Positions 49,601 to 58,445 of a stretch of DNA of 64,000 bases are shown here, piece after piece; the stretch's first letter is position 1, and each line of letters begins with the position of its first letter. A model generated the notes under the pieces. The model had not been told where the DNA came from and did no database searches. It was given only the letters and a program-made list of their open reading frames with translations. The stretch is from NCBI RefSeq assembly GCF_014198605.1, contig NZ_JACIHU010000006.1. The stretch is one strand, 5' to 3'. This DNA is from Rhizobium etli_C. GTDB taxonomy: Bacteria > Pseudomonadota > Alphaproteobacteria > Rhizobiales > Rhizobiaceae. The position numbers were made by a program, and so were the translations under genes.

Positions 49601-50169
49601 AGGCGGTCGCCAGTGGGCGCATAAGGTCCCGCGCCGCCCATGCCAGCCTTGTGGTTTTGGCAATTCTGGCCGCCGCCGGGGATGCCGCGTCAACCGGGCT
49701 TGTGCCGCGAAGCCTTGGGCCGACGACAAGTGCCGAGGTGGCGATCGAAAAGAACTATCCCGCTGGGACAATCGTCATCGTCACCGCCAACCGCACGCTG
49801 GATCTCGTCATCTCCCAAGGACGCGCGATCCGCTACAAAATCGGCGTCGGACGAGACGGATTTCGCTGGAGCGGTACCGTCAAGGTTGGACGCAAGGCTG
49901 AGTGGCCTGACTGGCACCCGCCTGCCGAGATGAAAGCGCGCTCAGCCGGACTTCCGGACCTGGTGCCTGCCGGGCCGCTCAATCCATTGGGCGCCCGCGG
50001 GATCTATCTCTACAAGGACAGGACCGACACGCTCTACCGCATTCATGGAACGAACGAGCAGTCGACGGTCGGCGGTTTCGCGTCATCGGGCTGTTTTCGC
50101 ATGAGCAATGCCGACGTCATCGATCTCTATGAGAGGGTGAAAGTCGGTTCCACGGTCATTGTAAAATAG
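49597..50169 (+). CDS. L,D-transpeptidase (YkuD family) inside the tad operon
   Basis: A 190-residue protein with an N-terminal hydrophobic segment (about 12-30, HASLVVLAILAAAGDAAS; probable export signal) and a YkuD catalytic domain. The motif HGTNEQSTVGGFASSGCFRMSNADVIDLYERV supplies the catalytic His and Cys. This family makes 3-3 peptidoglycan crosslinks or attaches proteins to peptidoglycan. It overlaps cpaE (ATGA) and precedes cpaF by 16 bases, so it is expressed with the pilus machine. It may open or reinforce the wall where the pilus passes. Confidence 0.87.
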   Translation: MKAVASGRIRSRAAHASLVVLAILAAAGDAASTGLVPRSLGPTTSAEVAIEKNYPAGTIVIVTANRTLDLVISQGRAIRYKIGVGRDGFRWSGTVKVGRKAEWPDWHPPAEMKARSAGLPDLVPAGPLNPLGARGIYLYKDRTDTLYRIHGTNEQSTVGGFASSGCFRMSNADVIDLYERVKVGSTVIVK

Positions 50170-50185
50170 TACAGGAGTGGGAAGC

Positions 50186-51634
50186 ATGGCGAACGGCATC
50201 ATAGGGCGTTTCTACAAGCAGCAGGAGCCTGAAAGCCCGAAACGTCAGGAGGCGGCCGAACTGGCTCTCGTCGGCGCTGTTCAGAACATGCCCGCCCAAC
50301 CGGCCCCTGACAGCCCCACGGCCACTGGTGAAGAGGCATCGCTCGGGGCCGACATGGTTTCCGAGCGGGTCAATCTGCACCGCTACCTACTCGATCGCAT
50401 CAACCTCGGGATCCTCGACACGCTCGACAACGAGGAGATCGCCACCGAAATCCGGCCATTGGTCAAGGACTATATCCGGAATAACAACTTTCCGCTGAAT
50501 GCCAAGGAAATCAATGACCTGATCCGCGATATCACCGACGAGATGCTCGGGCTGGGACCGATCGAGCCGCTGCTGGCCGACGATACCATCGCAGATATTC
50601 TCATCAACGGCTACAACAGCGTCTATGTCGAGCGGAGCGGCAAACTCGAGAGCACCGCCGTGCGGTTCAAAGACGAGGACCATCTGCTTCGGGTGATCAA
50701 CAAGATCGTCTCGGCGGTTGGCCGCCGCGTCGACGAGTCAACGCCGATGGTTGACGCGCGCCTCAAGGATGGCTCACGTGTCAACGTCGCCATCAGGCCG
50801 ATCTCGGTCGATGGACCGCTCGTTTCCATTCGTAAATTCACGCGCAAGCCGCTGACAATGGAGCGCCTCGTGCAATATGGCGCCATGGCCGATGCGATGC
50901 GCATCCTTCTCAGCGCCGCGGTCAAGGGCAAGGTGTCCATGGTGATTTCCGGCGGCACCGGTTCTGGCAAGACGACCTTGCTCAATGCTCTCTCGTCGCA
51001 GATTTCTCCAAAGGAGCGGCTGATCACCATCGAGGATGCGGCCGAGCTTCAACTGCAGCAGCCACATGTCGGGCGTTTGGAAACCCGACCGCCGACACTC
51101 GACGGACGCAACGAAATCCGGCAGCGCGAGCTATTGAAAAACGCCCTGCGCATGCGGCCTGACCGCATCATCGTCGGCGAAGTTCGTGGCGACGAGGCGT
51201 TCGATATGTTGCAGGCGATGAATACCGGTCACGAGGGGTCGATGACGACGATTCACGCCAACACGCCCCGCGACGCTGTCGGTCGGCTTGAGCAGATGGT
51301 CGGCATGGCCGGGATGCCGATGTCGCAGTTGAGCATTCGCTCGCAGATCTCGTCCGCGATCACCGTTATCGTGCAGGTCCAGCGCCTGAGCGACGGCAGC
51401 CGCAAAGTTGTCTCGATCTCCGAGATCACCGGCATGGAGGGCGAAGTCGTGCAGATGCAGGAGATCATGAAATTCAAGAAAATCGGCACCGATGAAGGCG
51501 GGCGGATCCATGGAGAATTCCGCGCCACCGGCATTCGGCCGCGGTTCGTCGAGGAATTTGCCGAACTCGGGATCGAGATCCCTGTGGCAATTTTTGATCC
51601 GGGTAAACCGCTGCAAACGGGACCTGTTCAATGA
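50186..51634 (+). CDS. cpaF: Pilus assembly ATPase CpaF/TadA
   Basis: A 482-residue secretion ATPase that drives Flp pilus polymerisation. An N-terminal domain (EEIATEIRPLVKDYIRNNNFPLNAKEINDLIRDITDEMLGLGPIEPLLADDTIADILING) precedes the RecA-like core with Walker A GGTGSGKTTLLNAL (around residue 260), the Asp box ITIEDAAELQL, Walker B IIVGEVRGDEAFDMLQAMNTGHEGSMTTIHAN and the following His box. ATG 50186 follows a good GGAG, whereas an earlier GTG (50177) does not. It overlaps tadB by four bases. Confidence 0.93.
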   Translation: MANGIIGRFYKQQEPESPKRQEAAELALVGAVQNMPAQPAPDSPTATGEEASLGADMVSERVNLHRYLLDRINLGILDTLDNEEIATEIRPLVKDYIRNNNFPLNAKEINDLIRDITDEMLGLGPIEPLLADDTIADILINGYNSVYVERSGKLESTAVRFKDEDHLLRVINKIVSAVGRRVDESTPMVDARLKDGSRVNVAIRPISVDGPLVSIRKFTRKPLTMERLVQYGAMADAMRILLSAAVKGKVSMVISGGTGSGKTTLLNALSSQISPKERLITIEDAAELQLQQPHVGRLETRPPTLDGRNEIRQRELLKNALRMRPDRIIVGEVRGDEAFDMLQAMNTGHEGSMTTIHANTPRDAVGRLEQMVGMAGMPMSQLSIRSQISSAITVIVQVQRLSDGSRKVVSISEITGMEGEVVQMQEIMKFKKIGTDEGGRIHGEFRATGIRPRFVEEFAELGIEIPVAIFDPGKPLQTGPVQ

Positions 51635-52587
51635 CCACCCTCACTCTGCTTTACGCTGCCGTTTTCACTGCTGCCCTCGTTGCTGTCGAAGCGATCATGC
51701 GCGGCTACTTCAAGACATCCGAACGCCACCGCGCTGTGAACCATCGGCTGAGCTTGCTCGAGGTCAGCGAGGATCATCGCAAAACCTATAGCGATATGCT
51801 CAAGGAGCGCGGTGTCGCCGGTAGTTGGCGGCAAGTCGCCATGATGCAGCGGCTGCTGCAGTTCTACGCCCAGTCGGGAATCAAATTCGATGCCAGGCGA
51901 TTTGCGCTCTTCACGATCGCGGGCGCACTCTTGACGTGGCTGGTCGTTCAGTTCCTCCTGCCGAGCACTCTGCTTAGAATACCCGTCTTTCTCCTGATCG
52001 GCCTCCTCATCCCTGCACTCTTCGTCTGGCGCGCCCGGGCGCGCCGCATGAAGAAATTCGAACTGAAGCTTCCTGAAGCCCTCGATGTCGCCAACCGCAG
52101 CTTGGCCGCCGGCCACCCGCTGCCGGCGGCGATTGCTTTGGTGGGACGCGAGATGCCTGATCCGATCGGCACCGAGTTCGGCCTCCTTTCGGATGAACTC
52201 ACCTACGGCGTGACGCTGGATGATGCGCTTGTCAACTTGGCGGATCGGGTCGGCGTCGAGGATCTGAACCTGCTTGCGATATCCCTGAGCGTACAGGCGG
52301 GAACAGGCGGAAATCTGGTGGAGATCTTGCAGAACCTTTCGAAGACGCTGCGGGACCGGACAATGCTCAGGGCAAAGGTCAGGGCAATTTCCTCGGAAGG
52401 ACGCATCACGGCGATCTTCATGTCGGTCTATCCGTTTCTGCTCTACGCGATGATCAAGGCGTTGTCGCCGACTTACTTCGATCCTGTCTGGGACAGCGGC
52501 CACGGAACCGCCGTGGTGTGCGTTTTGCTGGCCATCATGGCGATCGGGAACGTCATTCTCTACAAGATGGTCAATTTCGAGTACTGA
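51631..52587 (+). CDS. tadB: Flp pilus platform protein TadB
   Basis: A 318-residue polytopic protein of the GspF/TadB type. Membrane segments lie near residues 4-24, 90-135, 265-285 and 292-312, around a cytoplasmic F domain (LPEALDVANRSLAAGHPLPAAIALVGREMPDPIGTEFG, SVQAGTGGNLVEILQNLSKTLRDRTMLRAKVRA). It forms the inner-membrane platform with TadC and contacts CpaF. Confidence 0.92.
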   Translation: MTTLTLLYAAVFTAALVAVEAIMRGYFKTSERHRAVNHRLSLLEVSEDHRKTYSDMLKERGVAGSWRQVAMMQRLLQFYAQSGIKFDARRFALFTIAGALLTWLVVQFLLPSTLLRIPVFLLIGLLIPALFVWRARARRMKKFELKLPEALDVANRSLAAGHPLPAAIALVGREMPDPIGTEFGLLSDELTYGVTLDDALVNLADRVGVEDLNLLAISLSVQAGTGGNLVEILQNLSKTLRDRTMLRAKVRAISSEGRITAIFMSVYPFLLYAMIKALSPTYFDPVWDSGHGTAVVCVLLAIMAIGNVILYKMVNFEY

Positions 52588-52594
52588 GGCGGTC

Positions 52595-53539
52595 ATGTCG
52601 AGTGAGTATGGAATCTACCTCATCGTCTTCTTTGCAGTGCTGATATTTTCTGCGGCAGCCTCGGAATTGTTTTTTCGACGGCGCGAGGTTTCGGTTCGGG
52701 TGTCGAAGAGCTCGGCGGCGGCCGGCGAGGAATTCCACCTCGGCGATACGACGATTGCCGATCTCGGCGAGGCGGAAAACCGCCTGATCCGTCGCTATTT
52801 CGAAATTACGCGACGTGACACGAATGCGAACTCGACCCAGAACCGGCTGATTCGGGCGGGGTATTTCGCTGCCGGCGCCGTAACCACCTTCCAGGTGATC
52901 AGGGCGGTTGTCTGTATCAGCGTGCTCGTCGCGACGGTCTGGGCCTTAAACCGGATCGCGCCGAACATGTCGCAGATGGCGACGCTGATCGTTGCCATGT
53001 TTGCTGCGGGCATGACCTTCATTCTGGTCAACATCTATATCGACCGGCGTGGCGCCGCCAAGGAGAGGGAATACCGCCGCCTCTTTCCCGATTTCATGGA
53101 TATGCTGATCGTCTGCCTCGATGCGGGGATGAGCATCGAGGCAGCGGCGAACCGTGTTGCCCGGGAATTCGTCGACAAGCAGCAGGACTTCGGGCTGCAT
53201 CTGTCGATCATGATGCTGGAAGTACGGGGCGGCCGGCGATTGCGCGAGGCGCTCGCCAACCTTGCCACCCGCCTGAGGATTGACGAGGCCCGGGCCCTTT
53301 CCGTTCTGTTCCGCCAATCGGAGGAGCTCGGAACCAGCGTAACCCAGACGCTGCGGGTCTACAGCAAGGAAATGCGGGACCTGCGAATTGTTCGCGCGGA
53401 GGAAAAGGCGAACGCCCTGCCGGTCAAAATGCTGCTGCCGCTCGGCGCGTTCCTTTTTCCGGTAAGCCTCATCATCGTTCTCGTTCCCATTGTTATCCGT
53501 GTCGTCAGTCTTCTCATCGGAATGAAACCCGGCGGTTGA
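52595..53539 (+). CDS. tadC: Flp pilus platform protein TadC
   Basis: A 314-residue GspF-type protein paralogous to TadB. It has an N-terminal helix (IYLIVFFAVLIFSAAASELFF), a central pair of helices, an F domain (FPDFMDMLIVCLDAGMSIEAAANRVAREFVDKQQDFGLHLSIMMLEVRGGRRLREAL) and C-terminal helices. It follows tadB after seven bases. It is the partner platform subunit. Confidence 0.92.
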   Translation: MSSEYGIYLIVFFAVLIFSAAASELFFRRREVSVRVSKSSAAAGEEFHLGDTTIADLGEAENRLIRRYFEITRRDTNANSTQNRLIRAGYFAAGAVTTFQVIRAVVCISVLVATVWALNRIAPNMSQMATLIVAMFAAGMTFILVNIYIDRRGAAKEREYRRLFPDFMDMLIVCLDAGMSIEAAANRVAREFVDKQQDFGLHLSIMMLEVRGGRRLREALANLATRLRIDEARALSVLFRQSEELGTSVTQTLRVYSKEMRDLRIVRAEEKANALPVKMLLPLGAFLFPVSLIIVLVPIVIRVVSLLIGMKPGG

Positions 53540-53554
53540 GCCAAGCGAGGTCGT

Positions 53555-54859
53555 ATGCAGTATTCGCTCGAACAGAATCGTAACGATGCCATCATCTCCC
53601 TCGATCCGCGTATGCCCATGGCGCCGGCAAGCATCGAACAAGCGGGACTGGATCCGTCGTTCCTGCTTCGGCTGGCGTCAAAATGTGCGGCCGAGCAGGA
53701 TACAACCACGGCATCTCATCTGGCCGACCGGATGAAACTGCCGAAAGTGATCGTCAATATCCTGATCAAGGAACTCGTCAAACTCGCCTACCTCGAGGCT
53801 CGCGGCTTGGCCGGTGAGGATGTGCGATCCGATGTTCGATATGCGCTGTCGATGAAGGGGTTCGAATATGCCCACGCGGCGTCGCGTCAATGCCAATATG
53901 TCGGACCGGCGCCGGTGTCGCTGGACGCCTTCTGCCGACAAATCGACTTGCAGTCCATCCATTCCGAGCGCGTGACCCCGGAGCGGCTGACCGAGAGCCT
54001 TGACGGGCTGGTGCTCTCAGACGCGCTTGTCGAAAAGCTCGGCCCGGCCCTGAACTCCGGGCGCTCGATCCTGCTTTACGGGCCACCCGGGAACGGAAAG
54101 ACGAGCATCGCCGAGCGGACGTCGCACCTGTTTCGCCAAACCATCTGGGTGCCCTATGCCATCGAGGTCGGCGGCCATGTCATCAGTTTCTATGATGAAG
54201 CAGTGCATCACCCCGCATCGGACGCTGGGACAGAATCCCGTCCCAAAGGCGATCAACGATGGATCGAATGCCGCCGTCCGGTGATCAAGACCGGCGGGGA
54301 ATTGACCCTCGATCAGCTCGATCTCACCTTCAACGCGGGACCGAATGTCTACGAAGCGCCGATACACTTGAAGGCGTCCGGCGGCGTTTTCATCATCGAC
54401 GACTTCGGGCGCCAACAAGTGGCGCCGCAGGCGCTCATCAATCGCTGGATTGTGCCGCTCGAGCGCGGCTATGACTTCCTGACGCTGCACACCGGCAAGA
54501 AATTCAAGGTTCCCTTTGACGAGCTGGTCGTATTTTCGACGAATATCGCACCGAAGGACCTTTCCGACGAGGCTGGCTTGCGGCGCCTCAAGTACAAGAT
54601 CTTTGTGAACACTCCGTCGCGCGACGAATATATCAGAATTTTCAAATCCTATGCGAAAGGCACCGGATTGGCTGTCTGTGATCCCGACCTGCACCTGTTC
54701 TACGATCGCAAATACAAAGACGATGTGCTAGCGTCTTGCTATCATCCGAAATATCTTTTGGATTTCGTCGGTTCTTACTGCGAGTTCAACGGCATAGCGA
54801 GAATCGCGTCGCTCGACATGCTCGAACGGGCCTGGGAAGGTGTATTCACGTCGGAATGA
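53555..54859 (+). CDS. AAA+ ATPase of the tad locus
   Basis: A 434-residue AAA+ protein. Residues ~25-105 form a helical region that resembles a winged helix (TTTASHLADRMKLPKVIVNILIKELVKLAYLEARG, then YALSMKGFEYAHAA). The ATPase core has Walker A GPPGNGKTS (around residue 170), Walker B GGVFIIDDFG and a sensor Asn in VVFSTNIAPKDL. Between them is an insertion with EVGGHVISFYDEAVHHP. It lies 15 bases after tadC, in the same direction. I recall related ATPases next to tad clusters of rhizobia but no assigned role. It could act on pilus assembly, degradation or as a DNA-linked regulator. Confidence 0.8.
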   Translation: MQYSLEQNRNDAIISLDPRMPMAPASIEQAGLDPSFLLRLASKCAAEQDTTTASHLADRMKLPKVIVNILIKELVKLAYLEARGLAGEDVRSDVRYALSMKGFEYAHAASRQCQYVGPAPVSLDAFCRQIDLQSIHSERVTPERLTESLDGLVLSDALVEKLGPALNSGRSILLYGPPGNGKTSIAERTSHLFRQTIWVPYAIEVGGHVISFYDEAVHHPASDAGTESRPKGDQRWIECRRPVIKTGGELTLDQLDLTFNAGPNVYEAPIHLKASGGVFIIDDFGRQQVAPQALINRWIVPLERGYDFLTLHTGKKFKVPFDELVVFSTNIAPKDLSDEAGLRRLKYKIFVNTPSRDEYIRIFKSYAKGTGLAVCDPDLHLFYDRKYKDDVLASCYHPKYLLDFVGSYCEFNGIARIASLDMLERAWEGVFTSE

Positions 54860-54925
54860 TTGCGGGCTTGACGCCGAGCACGGCGCCTGAATCTATCCAA
54901 TTAACGACTTACGGGGGAGTAAACC

Positions 54926-55489
54926 ATGACCAGCATCCCGAGCATTGAAGGCGAAACAGGCGGCGCGAGGCCAAGCAATACACGAGTAGTTGAGCCGAGA
55001 GCCTCCAGAAACCCGCTGCTCGTCGGTCTGCTCCTCATGCTCTTGCCTGTGAATGCTGGCGTTCTCATCTACACCGCCAAAAACTCAGCGGATGTGCGCG
55101 AGAGCCGCGAGAGCATCGCAGCGCTTAAAAGGTCCATTGATGGCCTGAGAGGACAAATGGAAAAGCAGTCGGACAAGATCGCGAGCAACGCCAAGGCCGA
55201 CGAGCTTGCATTTATCCGTCAGGAAATGGAAAACCTGCAAAAGGCGGTGCTTTCGACGAGCGAACGGACGCGGAACGCCACAAGCGGAACAAGCATGGGT
55301 TCAGCCTTGGTCCTGAGCGCGCCCGGCAAGGAACCCGCACAGTTTTTTGCACCCCGTGTCGCAGACACTCAATCTCCGGATAGCACTCTTGCGTCCATTG
55401 AAGCTGGGGGCATTGCGATCAATAGCCTGCCGCGTTACGAACGCACACTGTCGCCGGAAGGCCAGCTCATCCTTCGGAAGGCTCGGTAA
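54926..55489 (+). CDS. Single-pass membrane protein with coiled coil, unknown
   Basis: A 187-residue protein I do not recognise. A basic Ser/Pro-rich N terminus of ~30 residues is followed by one membrane helix (NPLLVGLLLMLLPVNAGVLIYTA, about 31-53) and a coiled-coil segment (VRESRESIAALKRSIDGLRGQMEKQSDKIASNAKADELAFIRQEMENLQKAV, about 58-110). The C-terminal tail is Ser/Ala-rich with PRYERTLSPEGQLILRKAR at the end. It lies 66 bases after the AAA+ gene and may be the last gene of the tad operon. Confidence 0.65.
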   Translation: MTSIPSIEGETGGARPSNTRVVEPRASRNPLLVGLLLMLLPVNAGVLIYTAKNSADVRESRESIAALKRSIDGLRGQMEKQSDKIASNAKADELAFIRQEMENLQKAVLSTSERTRNATSGTSMGSALVLSAPGKEPAQFFAPRVADTQSPDSTLASIEAGGIAINSLPRYERTLSPEGQLILRKAR

Positions 55490-55607
55490 ACAACGACTTC
55501 AGCGAAATCACCAAAGCGATGGCGGGGCTCGGCCAAGCGACGCCTCGATGCGGACAATTCGGCAAGAGCGCTCTTATCTCGACGCAGTTGTTAAATCGTC
55601 GAAAGGC

Positions 55608-56132
55608 CTATCCCCGCTGAGGGTGATTCACGCTGTTCTTCATCAATTCGAGATTGCGGGCGGTGACTTCGTTTCCGGGATCGAGTTCATAGGCTTTCAG
55701 GAAATAGCGTCTGGCATTGCGCAAGTCACCGCGTAACAGGTGAGAATATCCGACATTGTTGTAGTAAACAGGGGTATTGCCGATCATTCGCGAGAGCTGC
55801 TGGTAGGCGCGGTCGGAGGTATCAAAGCGGGCAACCATGTCGGCCGAGGCTGCTAGGCCTAGCCAGGCTGCCGGATCTTGCGGAAAAACGTCAACCGCTC
55901 GCTTATAAATGGCGTAGGATTTTCCGTAGTTCTTTTCCTGAAACTGCAGTTTGCCGTTGGTGATCAACTCGTCGTTCTTATAGAAGGCGACGGCGGAGTC
56001 ATCCTCAAGGGTCTTTGCACTATCGCCGTAAGCAGCGAGACCATCAACGCCGGATGACTGGCAACCGGCTAAAATCGCGCCGGCCGCTATCAAAAACGCA
56101 ATGCATTTAGTCCCAGCTTTAATCTGCAACAT
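55608..56132 (-). CDS. tadD: TadD-like TPR lipoprotein
   Basis: A 174-residue protein with a lipoprotein signal (CIAFLIAAGAILAGCQSSG, lipobox Cys near residue 24) and about three TPR-type repeats: LITNGKLQFQEKNYGKSYAIYKRAVDVFPQDPAAWLGLAASADMVARF, YYNNVGYSHLLRGDLRNARRYFLKAYELDPGN. The TPR and lipid anchor match TadD, which helps secretin assembly. Convergent to the tad operon, 118 bases from it. ATG 56132 is used; an in-frame TTG at 56138 is better spaced from GGGGGA and is a real alternative. Confidence 0.75.
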   Translation of the reverse strand: MLQIKAGTKCIAFLIAAGAILAGCQSSGVDGLAAYGDSAKTLEDDSAVAFYKNDELITNGKLQFQEKNYGKSYAIYKRAVDVFPQDPAAWLGLAASADMVARFDTSDRAYQQLSRMIGNTPVYYNNVGYSHLLRGDLRNARRYFLKAYELDPGNEVTARNLELMKNSVNHPQRG

Positions 56133-56388
56133 TGGCAATTCAATCCCCCATCAGACGTTCTTACCTGAGATTCGGATGCGTTCACCGAAAATCATCGTAA
56201 AAAAAAGCTAACAACTCAAGAATTTGAGCAAACAGTCGCAAAAAAACGACAGATGCCGTCTTCGCCGGAACGCGCCAAGATGATAAACGCCAACCATTCA
56301 GAGTTGGTATCATGCGTCCGGTGATTCTCAGAGTAGAAAATTAATCAACGTCGCCTACCCTGTTCGTTAGGTCAAAGATGGGACGCCT

Positions 56389-56892
56389 ATGCGGATCGCA
56401 ATTTTCACGCTGATGCGACTTGGGCCATCACTGGCCTACGCGGTAGCATCGATCTTCATGCTCAGCATGCTGCTCCTGGAAAGCTACCCCTCGAGTGCCT
56501 CCGCCTGGTGGCTGCATATGACAATTCTTCCTGTCATGCGCGAGCCGATCTATCTGCTTTTGGCGGTACCCGGCATAGGAATTTGGAGCGCCATGATCCT
56601 GTTGATGCTTGCATCGATTTACGGGATTCGAGTGGCTTTGCAGCCGCAACGGCACCACCGGTCAGGATTCATCCATGCCCATATAGCGCTGATCGCGACC
56701 GGTCTGACCTTGGGGCGGGCAGCAGTTGCGCAAGCCGGTCTTTCCGACTTTGCGATCCCTCAGCTTCAGCGAGGCGACTGGTCGTTCCTGCCGCTATCCT
56801 ACTCAACGCTCGGGACCTTCCTTTTCATATCCGTCTTCTTGGCCTGCATCTGCTGTCATCTAAGAATCATCAAGCGCACAATGTCCGCCTGA
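56389..56892 (+). CDS. Small integral membrane protein, unknown
   Basis: A 167-residue protein with four likely membrane segments (about 10-30, 45-75, 90-110 and 140-160) and few charges between them. It contains IYLLLAVPGIGIWSAMILLMLASIYGIRV. No family is recognised. It lies 250 bases after the divergent tadD gene and 125 bases before the NfeD gene. Those two gaps hold nothing else I can support. Confidence 0.6.
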   Translation: MRIAIFTLMRLGPSLAYAVASIFMLSMLLLESYPSSASAWWLHMTILPVMREPIYLLLAVPGIGIWSAMILLMLASIYGIRVALQPQRHHRSGFIHAHIALIATGLTLGRAAVAQAGLSDFAIPQLQRGDWSFLPLSYSTLGTFLFISVFLACICCHLRIIKRTMSA

Positions 56893-57016
56893 TAGAAAAG
56901 GGTCGAACCGCCCCTGCTCAATAACGATCGGTAGAGTGTCGGCGTTCTTCGCTTGTTCGCAAACATGAAACGCCCTCTTTCTTTTTCTTTGTAATTTCCG
57001 ACATATATTAAATATC

Positions 57017-58417
57017 ATGTACGTTCCGCAGATTGTCACGCGGGGATCAAGGTGTTGGCGATGGCAACCGCCAATCTTCACTTTGTTGTTTTTGCTGCTC
57101 TCAGCTTGGGGCTTCGTCGCACCGTCGGCGTCTGACCGCGCTTCTGTCGTTCTCAAGGTGAATGGCGCCATCGGGCCCGCGATAGCTGACTACGCAAAGC
57201 GAGGCATTCAGCGTGCTGGCGAACGTGGAGCGGTCTTGATCATTCTGCAAATGGACACACCAGGTGGCCTTGACAGCTCCATGCGGGAAATCATTCGCGC
57301 GATCCTTGCCTCGCCGGTGCCTGTCGCGAGCTTCGTCGCGCCAAGCGGGGCACGGGCTGCCAGCGCCGGCACCTATATTCTCTACGCGAGCCACATTGCG
57401 GTCATGGCACCTGGGACCAATTTAGGTGCGGCGACACCAATCGCGCTCGGCGTAAAGCCTTTCGGCGATACGGAACCCGAAAAGAATCCGGGCGAACCTG
57501 CTGGCAAGCAGGCAGAAGCTCCAGACGATGCCCGCGAAGCAAAAGCCGTCAACGACGCAGTCGCTTACATTCGCGGGCTTGCGGAATTGCGCAATCGCAA
57601 CGCCGACTGGGCAGAGCGTGCTGTCCGTGAAGCTGCGAGCCTTTCATCCACTGCGGCAGTGCGTGAACATGCCATCGATTTCACGGCAGTTGATGTCACC
57701 GATCTCCTTGCGAAGGCACAAGGGCACGTGGTGCGGGTCGGTCAAACGGAGGTCCGACTCGATACCGCCGGTTTGGCCGTACAGGAATTCGAGCCTGACT
57801 GGCGCACGCGCCTGCTTTCCGTCATTACCGATCCGAACATCGCAATCATCCTGATGATGGTCGGCATCTATGGCCTGATCTTCGAATTTCTCGCACCTGG
57901 GACAATGCTTCCTGGCACGATCGGCGGCATTTGCCTCCTGCTTGGTCTCTATGCCCTGGCATTGCTGCCGGTGAGTTTTGCCGCCCTCGGGCTTATTTTC
58001 CTCGGCGTGGGATTGACTGTGGCTGAGGCGCATTCGCCAAGCTTCGGCGCTTTGGGCATCGGCGGCGGGGTAGCCGTGATCCTGGGAGCAACCATTTTGT
58101 TTGATCCCGATATACCCGGCCTGGAAGTGTCGCGCCCCCTACTGGGCGCAATTGCATTTGCGATTCTCGCGTTTAGCCTTGTCGTTGCTCGCTTGGCATT
58201 CACCTCGCGCTTGCGCCAGGTTGCCACCGGTGCAGAGGAGATGATTGGCATTTCCGGTAAAGTCGAGAGTTGGACGGGGCTCACGGGGTACGTCATTGCG
58301 CATGGCGAACGCTGGAAGGCGGTCTCCGCCGAACCCCTTGTTGCTGGTGACCCAGTCCGCGTGATCGGCCGCAATGGGCTGGCGCTCGAAGTCGCCAGCC
58401 GTCCAAAGGACACTTAA
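57017..58417 (+). CDS. NfeD-family membrane serine protease (ClpP-class)
   Basis: A 466-residue protein with an N-terminal signal/anchor (WQPPIFTLLFLLLSAWGF), a ClpP-class protease domain (residues ~45-240) and a membrane-plus-OB NfeD domain. The catalytic Ser is in GARAASAGTYILYASHIAVMAPGTNLGAATPI and DTPGGLDSSMREIIRAI gives the oxyanion side; the Lys partner is likely in REAKAVNDAVAYIRGLAELRN. Membrane segments are near 278-400, and the OB fold is at the end (GKVESWTGLTGYVIAHGERWKAVS). It pairs with the stomatin gene 28 bases downstream. Confidence 0.88.
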   Translation: MYVPQIVTRGSRCWRWQPPIFTLLFLLLSAWGFVAPSASDRASVVLKVNGAIGPAIADYAKRGIQRAGERGAVLIILQMDTPGGLDSSMREIIRAILASPVPVASFVAPSGARAASAGTYILYASHIAVMAPGTNLGAATPIALGVKPFGDTEPEKNPGEPAGKQAEAPDDAREAKAVNDAVAYIRGLAELRNRNADWAERAVREAASLSSTAAVREHAIDFTAVDVTDLLAKAQGHVVRVGQTEVRLDTAGLAVQEFEPDWRTRLLSVITDPNIAIILMMVGIYGLIFEFLAPGTMLPGTIGGICLLLGLYALALLPVSFAALGLIFLGVGLTVAEAHSPSFGALGIGGGVAVILGATILFDPDIPGLEVSRPLLGAIAFAILAFSLVVARLAFTSRLRQVATGAEEMIGISGKVESWTGLTGYVIAHGERWKAVSAEPLVAGDPVRVIGRNGLALEVASRPKDT

Positions 58418-58445
58418 CGGCGCTCAGGAAGCAGGAGGAGGAGTC

